A stretch of DNA of 64,000 bases. It comes from Gordionus sp. m RMFG-2023 (taxonomy: Eukaryota; Nematomorpha; Gordioida; Chordodea; Parachordodidae). The notes under the pieces were generated by a model. It saw only the letters and a list, made by a program, of their open reading frames with translations. It did not search any database and had not been told where the DNA came from. Below, piece after piece: positions 60,101 to 64,000 of the stretch. The stretch lies in contig NC_088776.1 in the NCBI RefSeq assembly GCF_954871325.1, positions 7,695,985 to 7,759,984 on the forward strand, written 5' to 3'. The position numbers and the translations under genes were made by a program. Position 1 is the first letter of the stretch, and every line of letters starts with the position of its first letter.

Positions 60101-63088
60101 TTGAATGCAGAATGGATAATAACCGCAATTATATTTTTGTTCATTATAAACATTTGAAAATTTTAAGCGGTATTAATATACAGCTTATAAGAGACTCTAC
60201 AAAAGGTTGGCAAAACTCTAAATCTGCGAAGTCATTTATTTTTTGAAGTAGGAAGTTTAGAAATTGTTGGAGTTAAGAAACCCATATCCATATGAAGCTC
60301 CCCTTCAAGAATTTTTAGATTTATTTATTTCAATAAGATAACGATTATATTAATATTTACTTAGCTATACTCTCTAATAAATTTACATTCTTGCGTTATA
60401 ACGTAAAAGTCCATTGTTATCACATAGTCATCAAGATCATTTTGTTTTTCATTTAATATTTTATCTAGCAAAATCATAGATTCAAAATACGATTTCCATC
60501 TAATGGAATTTGGGCATATCAGATATCTACCGAATTTTTTGATAATATTATCTGCCATAATAGTAGACATATTTTATTTATTCCATAAGGATTGACACTT
60601 TTGTAAGGAACTTTGAGATATTATTTTAAAGTTTCTATCAGCCAAAACTTTCTCTGCATCAACTGTGGCCACCAAATTGATATTGTGGCAGGCACATCGT
60701 GATAAAGTCTTCTGAGAAAAAACAGTCACTATTAAATTTTAGTCAAATTATGAACCTCCAAAAACTGAAGGAGATAATGCATAATTGATTATGTCATTGA
60801 GACACTAGTTCAATTATCAACTGTAGACAATCCTATCTTTGTGGTAAAAACATTTTCACCCATAGAAGGTGATGTGCCGCCAAACACTAACAGCAAAGAT
60901 TTGTTTGCGTTATGATAAAATGATGGATGATATTATAGAAACGTTTTCTGAAGTATCTTATGTGTGTACCATAGGGAGTGGATATAAAAGGTTAGTGCCT
61001 ATCTTTATAAAAGTGTTTGATTAATTTAACTTTTTTATAAAGGTCTTTCTTGGGTGTAACAGCTCATTGGATTGAATCTGCAGATTTAGCCTTAAAACGT
61101 GTTCAAGCACACTTTAGATGATCTCGCCAAGATTATTATTTATATACATAAAATTTCATTAATGATAATGGTAGAAACTTTGTGAAGGCGTTAAGGTAAT
61201 CTTAATTATTTATTTTAAAATAATATTTAACTTTCCTTTTATTTTATTTTAGAATGTTTGAGGATAAAAGTTCTGAGAATATGAAGATTTCCAATTTGTG
61301 GATGGTCTTGATAACAGGACCGAAAGCTATAATTATCTACCACAAAATTCACGATGTGCTTGCCACAATATCAATCTATGGTCTTGATAGAAAAAATATT
61401 AGAGGAACAAAAGGACCTCGATGAGTTATGAGATAACCATGGTCTTATATGTTTTAACTCAAGAACGTAAATTTATTGAAGAATATAGCCAAGTAAATAT
61501 TAATATAATCGTTATCTTAGTGAAATAAATAAATTTAAGTTTATGGAGTCTTTGAAAAAAGCTCTAAAATTTCCTAACTCCAACCATTTCTAAACTTATT
61601 TCAAAATTAAACGACTTAGCAGATTTAGAGTTTTGCCAACCTCTTATGTCTATAAAGGTTTATAATAAAAAAATAAATTGTATCTATTTAAATAACTTCA
61701 TTGCAGATTTCTAAATGTTTATAATGATGAAAATATCATTGCAGCTATTATCTATCCAGCATTCAAATTAAATTGGGAATGGATAAAAATTTACAAAATA
61801 TGGAACTAAAATACAAATTGATTAATTTTTTAAGAAAACAAATACCTGATGCAAAAATAGCTAATAGTTTACGGGATGCCTGCAATGATTTGGAAGATTT
61901 TTTTTGGATTCTATGAAATTGATCATCTATATTGGACAAATATTTTTTAAATAATGATACCAAAATTATTATTCTTGATAAATTCCCTGAATAATATCTT
62001 TATAAAATACAATACTCCGCTTCCCTCTAGTGCTCCTGTGGAGCGCCTATTTAGTATTGCAAAACAGGTCTTAAGGAAGAGGCGTGGATGTTTGTTAGAT
62101 TCTAATTTAGAAAAATTTATTAATTTTTAAAGCTAATAAAAGATTATAAATATTTTGATATATCATTTAATATAAATAAAATTTGTTTCGTGTACTTTCT
62201 AAAAAAAATAAAAATCAAAGGAGCGGCTATGGAGTGGCACTCCATTGTTTGGAGCGGGAGCTAGCTCCTTTTGAAAATTTAGTAGCGGGAGATAGCTACT
62301 TTTAAAAAGGAGCGTAAACAACTCTGATTTTATTAGATGAAAAACCAATATAAAACTCGGCTCAACATTTAGTATTGCATAAATTTAAATAAAATATAAT
62401 TTCATTTTTATTGAATTCTAATTTAACAAATAAATAGATTTATTAATATTTAAAAAAAAAAATTTATTTTATACATTAAATTTAAAAGAGCGGTCGAGCG
62501 GCGCTCCCCTATTCCAACCCTAAAAGAACTAGCTACAACTCCTGATTCTTAAAAGGAGTTGCGTTCTAGGTGTTTTTGAAGAAGTGTAATTGTAAAATTA
62601 TCTGGAATTTATAAGATAGGTATTAAAAACACTGTTTCAATAAATTTCTACTAAAATCAGATTTTTAAAAACTACCTTGTATAATATATCTAACCAATAA
62701 TATTTTATTTATAGTTTTAATTTCATTTGTTTTTATAATTGACTACCCAATCGCTAGAATGTTCCAGTATATGGCTTTAACCCGGTAAAAAAATATAGGG
62801 TGGAATTATATTTCAGGAGGAATAAAAAAAATGGAAAGCCTCGCGATTGTACCTTTGCTTTGAAGGGCGGAGTCGATAAATTTTGATCCTCTCTCTAGGA
62901 AATTAACGAGGGGAAAATTCCATGTATCATCGATTTGCAATCCCATGTAAGTTATGCCCACGTCGTCGTAGAAAACTTGACTGGTATTGACGCAGCCTAA
63001 ATATTGATGAACGGGAGACGGCTCAGCGCAATTCAAAACGTAGCTGACGCTTAATTTGCACAATTCTTTTTTATTTTTAGCAATCGAG
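54179..63088 (-). CDS. dual-specificity phosphatase, DUSP3-like, last two coding exons (5' end not found)
   Basis: Atypical dual-specificity phosphatases of the DUSP3/13/26 group remove phosphate from Tyr and Ser/Thr of signalling proteins. Exon 63088-62853 encodes [33 protein letters not shown] and [16 protein letters not shown]. Exon 54375-54179 continues [34 protein letters not shown] and [16 protein letters not shown], then a stop. Phase fits across the junction (G plus GC gives Gly). The Asp of DDT is at the general-acid place and the CX5R loop (CMMGMSR) is intact, but the His that normally precedes the Cys is Asn. The 5' exon(s) before the acceptor at 63089 were not recognised and may lie outside the window. 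The 8.5-kb intron contains a DDE transposon, a MITE and a hAT element. Confidence 0.92.
54770..54920. repeat. short imperfect tandem repeat, about 48 bp
   Basis: GGTTTTTAAAATTTTTGG recurs with CAGT-containing spacers (GGACAGTATT, GGTCAGTTATT, GGGCAGT). In the phosphatase intron. Confidence 0.6.
55192..58390 (+). mobile_element. DDE transposon with ~580-bp inverted repeats and 4-bp target duplication (copy 2)
   Basis: Both ends read GGGTCATTCCATGTCAAAT inward. Flanks 55188-55191 and 58391-58394 are both CACT. The inverted repeats run to about 55775 and 57820. They share the tip and the CGGCCGACCCCTTTC block with copy 1 at 36834, but are otherwise diverged, so this is another subfamily. It encodes a related transposase on the plus strand and lies in the phosphatase intron. 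Confidence 0.88.
56134..57722 (+). pseudogene. transposase of the 4-bp-TSD DDE family (copy 2)
   Basis: More of the N-terminus is kept than in copy 1: [13 protein letters not shown], then [35 protein letters not shown] and [14 protein letters not shown]. Then come [82 protein letters not shown] and [11 protein letters not shown]. The pieces fall into at least four frames or stop-separated blocks (56324-56659, 56713-56955 and later ones), so it is dead. In the second Asp block Gly is replaced (SDEAAS against SDGSAA in copy 1). GAA/GTAAGA near 57708 followed by TTAATTAG could be a 36-base last intron. Confidence 0.82.
59436..59646. mobile_element. TAGTGTTGTTAAA-family hAT MITE
   Basis: Begins TAGTGTTGTTAAACGGCTCG, and the other end is GAGCCGTTTAATAATACTA. 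Flanks GCACCGAG and ATACCAAG agree at only five of eight positions, all mismatches being transitions, so this is an older copy. In the phosphatase intron. Confidence 0.78.
59909..62326 (+). mobile_element. hAT element with damaged transposase and internal inverted duplication
   Basis: The left end reads CGGAGTTGTTAACGCTCC and the right end, reversed, CAGAGTTGTTTACGCTCC, both continuing TTTTTAAAAGTAGCTA. A GAGCGGGAGCTAGCTCC block lies inside each end. The plus strand near 61990-62130 encodes the hAT dimerisation end ([26 protein letters not shown]). Transposase pieces occur twice in opposite orientation (about 60160-60720 minus and 61230-61680 plus); the minus one includes a frame at 60361-60570 with [17 protein letters not shown]. 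No matching 8-bp flanks were seen (TCAAAAGT and ATTTTATT). In the phosphatase intron. Confidence 0.75.
62486..62580. mobile_element. fragment of a GAGCGG-type transposon end
   Basis: GAGCGGTCGAGCGGCGCTCC, followed by CCTATTCCAACCCTA, reads in reverse as a hAT-like terminus (TAGGGTTGGAATAG). AGGAGTTGCGTTCTAGGTG follows. It resembles the ends of the neighbouring element but is not part of its pair. Confidence 0.45.
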
Positions 63089-64000
63089 CTGAAAATTTAA
63101 AAAAATAGAAAAAAAAAATAATATTTAATAAATTAGCAAATTTGCCCATTCGATACAATGGGTAATGATATATGACGTTAGACCACTTGCTAAACAAAGA
63201 CCTTTAAATTTGACGAAATCACGTGGTAGTCCGATATACTATATATTATTCCCCCATCCCAAAAGGACGGAACCATCGAGTTGACTTAAGAAAAAAAACA
63301 TGGCCCTTGATGGATTTGAACCCAGAACCATTGGTTTTCTCATCATGAAATGTTTTTTGTATATAATGATATTATAACACTATCTAATATTTATGAAACA
63401 CGTAAAAATTAAAAAAATAAACCTATATAACGAAATATAACGGGGAATAGATATCTTAGGTAAAGAAGCAAATATCTAATTTATAGTGTCGTTCAATTGT
63501 CTTATAAATTTTGAGAAAGTAACATTGAAAAGATGGGTTCAAATTTGTTTAGTGATGAATAAAATGATTATTCTTAGATAAAAATAAATAGTAGTGGAAT
63601 AGAAATCTGGAAAAAAAGCTTATTGAGGAGTACTTATTTTAATCCAAAGGCCCTTCCTTGAAGTGAAAAATATTCAGATAACTGATAAAATATAAAAAAA
63701 AATCATCGAGTCAAAGCTTTCTAATCCCCTTTAAAGAGGATGACGCTGAGCTTCCCCCCCCTTTCCAAGACAAAAATATAAATTGATTGGATCATAATTT
63801 TAAAAGTAAGTGTTTGAAACAAAAAAATTAAACATAACTATTTAATTTGTCCTAATCTATTAGAACATAACCCCCCCCCCGCCCATATTGGAAGGCATTT
63901 AAAACAACTATAGCTTAAGGAACCACAACCCAATTCCTAACATGATCGGCACGTGCCATATAAATCGATAGAAAAATTAATTGCCCGTTTCTAGCGATCA
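63089..64000. other. region upstream of the phosphatase exon, no gene recognised
   Basis: A GGTTCTGGGTTCAAATCCATC piece on the minus strand near 63305-63335 resembles a tRNA B box, without a matching A box. C-runs occur near 63755 and 63870-63881. I looked for a first phosphatase exon on the minus strand and found none. Confidence 0.4.

Noticed and set aside
63300-63340. tRNA gene on the minus strand
   Set aside because: Only a B-box-like GGTTCAAATCC is present; no A box and no cloverleaf.

Overview
This is a strongly AT-rich piece of a eukaryotic, almost certainly animal, nuclear genome. Three host genes can be read through their introns. RPL31 (minus, 2193-2691) is complete in four exons. 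CRNKL1/crooked neck (plus, 23159-47731) is complete in thirteen exons that add up to a 695-residue protein. A DUSP3-like dual-specificity phosphatase (minus, 54179-63088) shows its last two coding exons, with the start not found. Introns fall into two classes: about 40-44 bp (all three of RPL31, the first two of CRNKL1), or hundreds to thousands of bases and stuffed with transposons. That pattern fits a compact-intron invertebrate such as a flatworm or myxozoan, but I cannot name the organism.

Layout. 1-4074: remnant of a hAT transposase, RPL31, and a degenerate repeat block. 4075-19635: a very large hAT-type structure. Its two outermost ends are flanked by the same 8-bp target duplication (ATGGCGAT), although inside it are one 9-kb hAT copy (4075-13073), a 270-bp non-element spacer, and a second copy rearranged into a palindrome with arms of about 2.5-2.9 kb (13344-19635). 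Each arm carries a GTCG-rich repeat block and a 119-bp satellite array; the 9-kb copy still holds a nearly readable hAT transposase and has been invaded by another 2-kb hAT-like element. 19869-21785: an LTR-retroelement fossil of the Ty3/gypsy kind. 22010-22700: a purine-only-like tract.

23159-47731: CRNKL1, whose introns hold nested hAT MITEs (27345-28721), members of a TAGTGTTGTTAAA MITE family, an intronic minus-strand pseudogene with a BESS-like end, a gypsy integrase fragment, a 3.7-kb DDE transposon with long inverted repeats and 4-bp target duplications (36834-40557), a tRNA-Gly-like sequence, a 1-kb hairpin enclosing a zinc-knuckle coding segment (42972-43950), and a hAT MITE with a perfect 8-bp duplication (47004-47368). 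47732-54178: hAT remnants and three more MITEs. 54179-63088: the phosphatase, whose 8.5-kb intron contains a second member of the DDE family (55192-58390), another MITE and a 2.4-kb hAT element with an internal inverted duplication (59909-62326).

The host genes are unrelated housekeeping or signalling functions (ribosome, spliceosome, phosphatase). What ties the window together is transposon biology: MITEs scattered through the window share the terminal sequence of the large 4075-19635 element and so were probably mobilised by the same hAT transposase, and two related DDE elements of a family I know from cnidarian and insect genomes sit in introns of two different genes.
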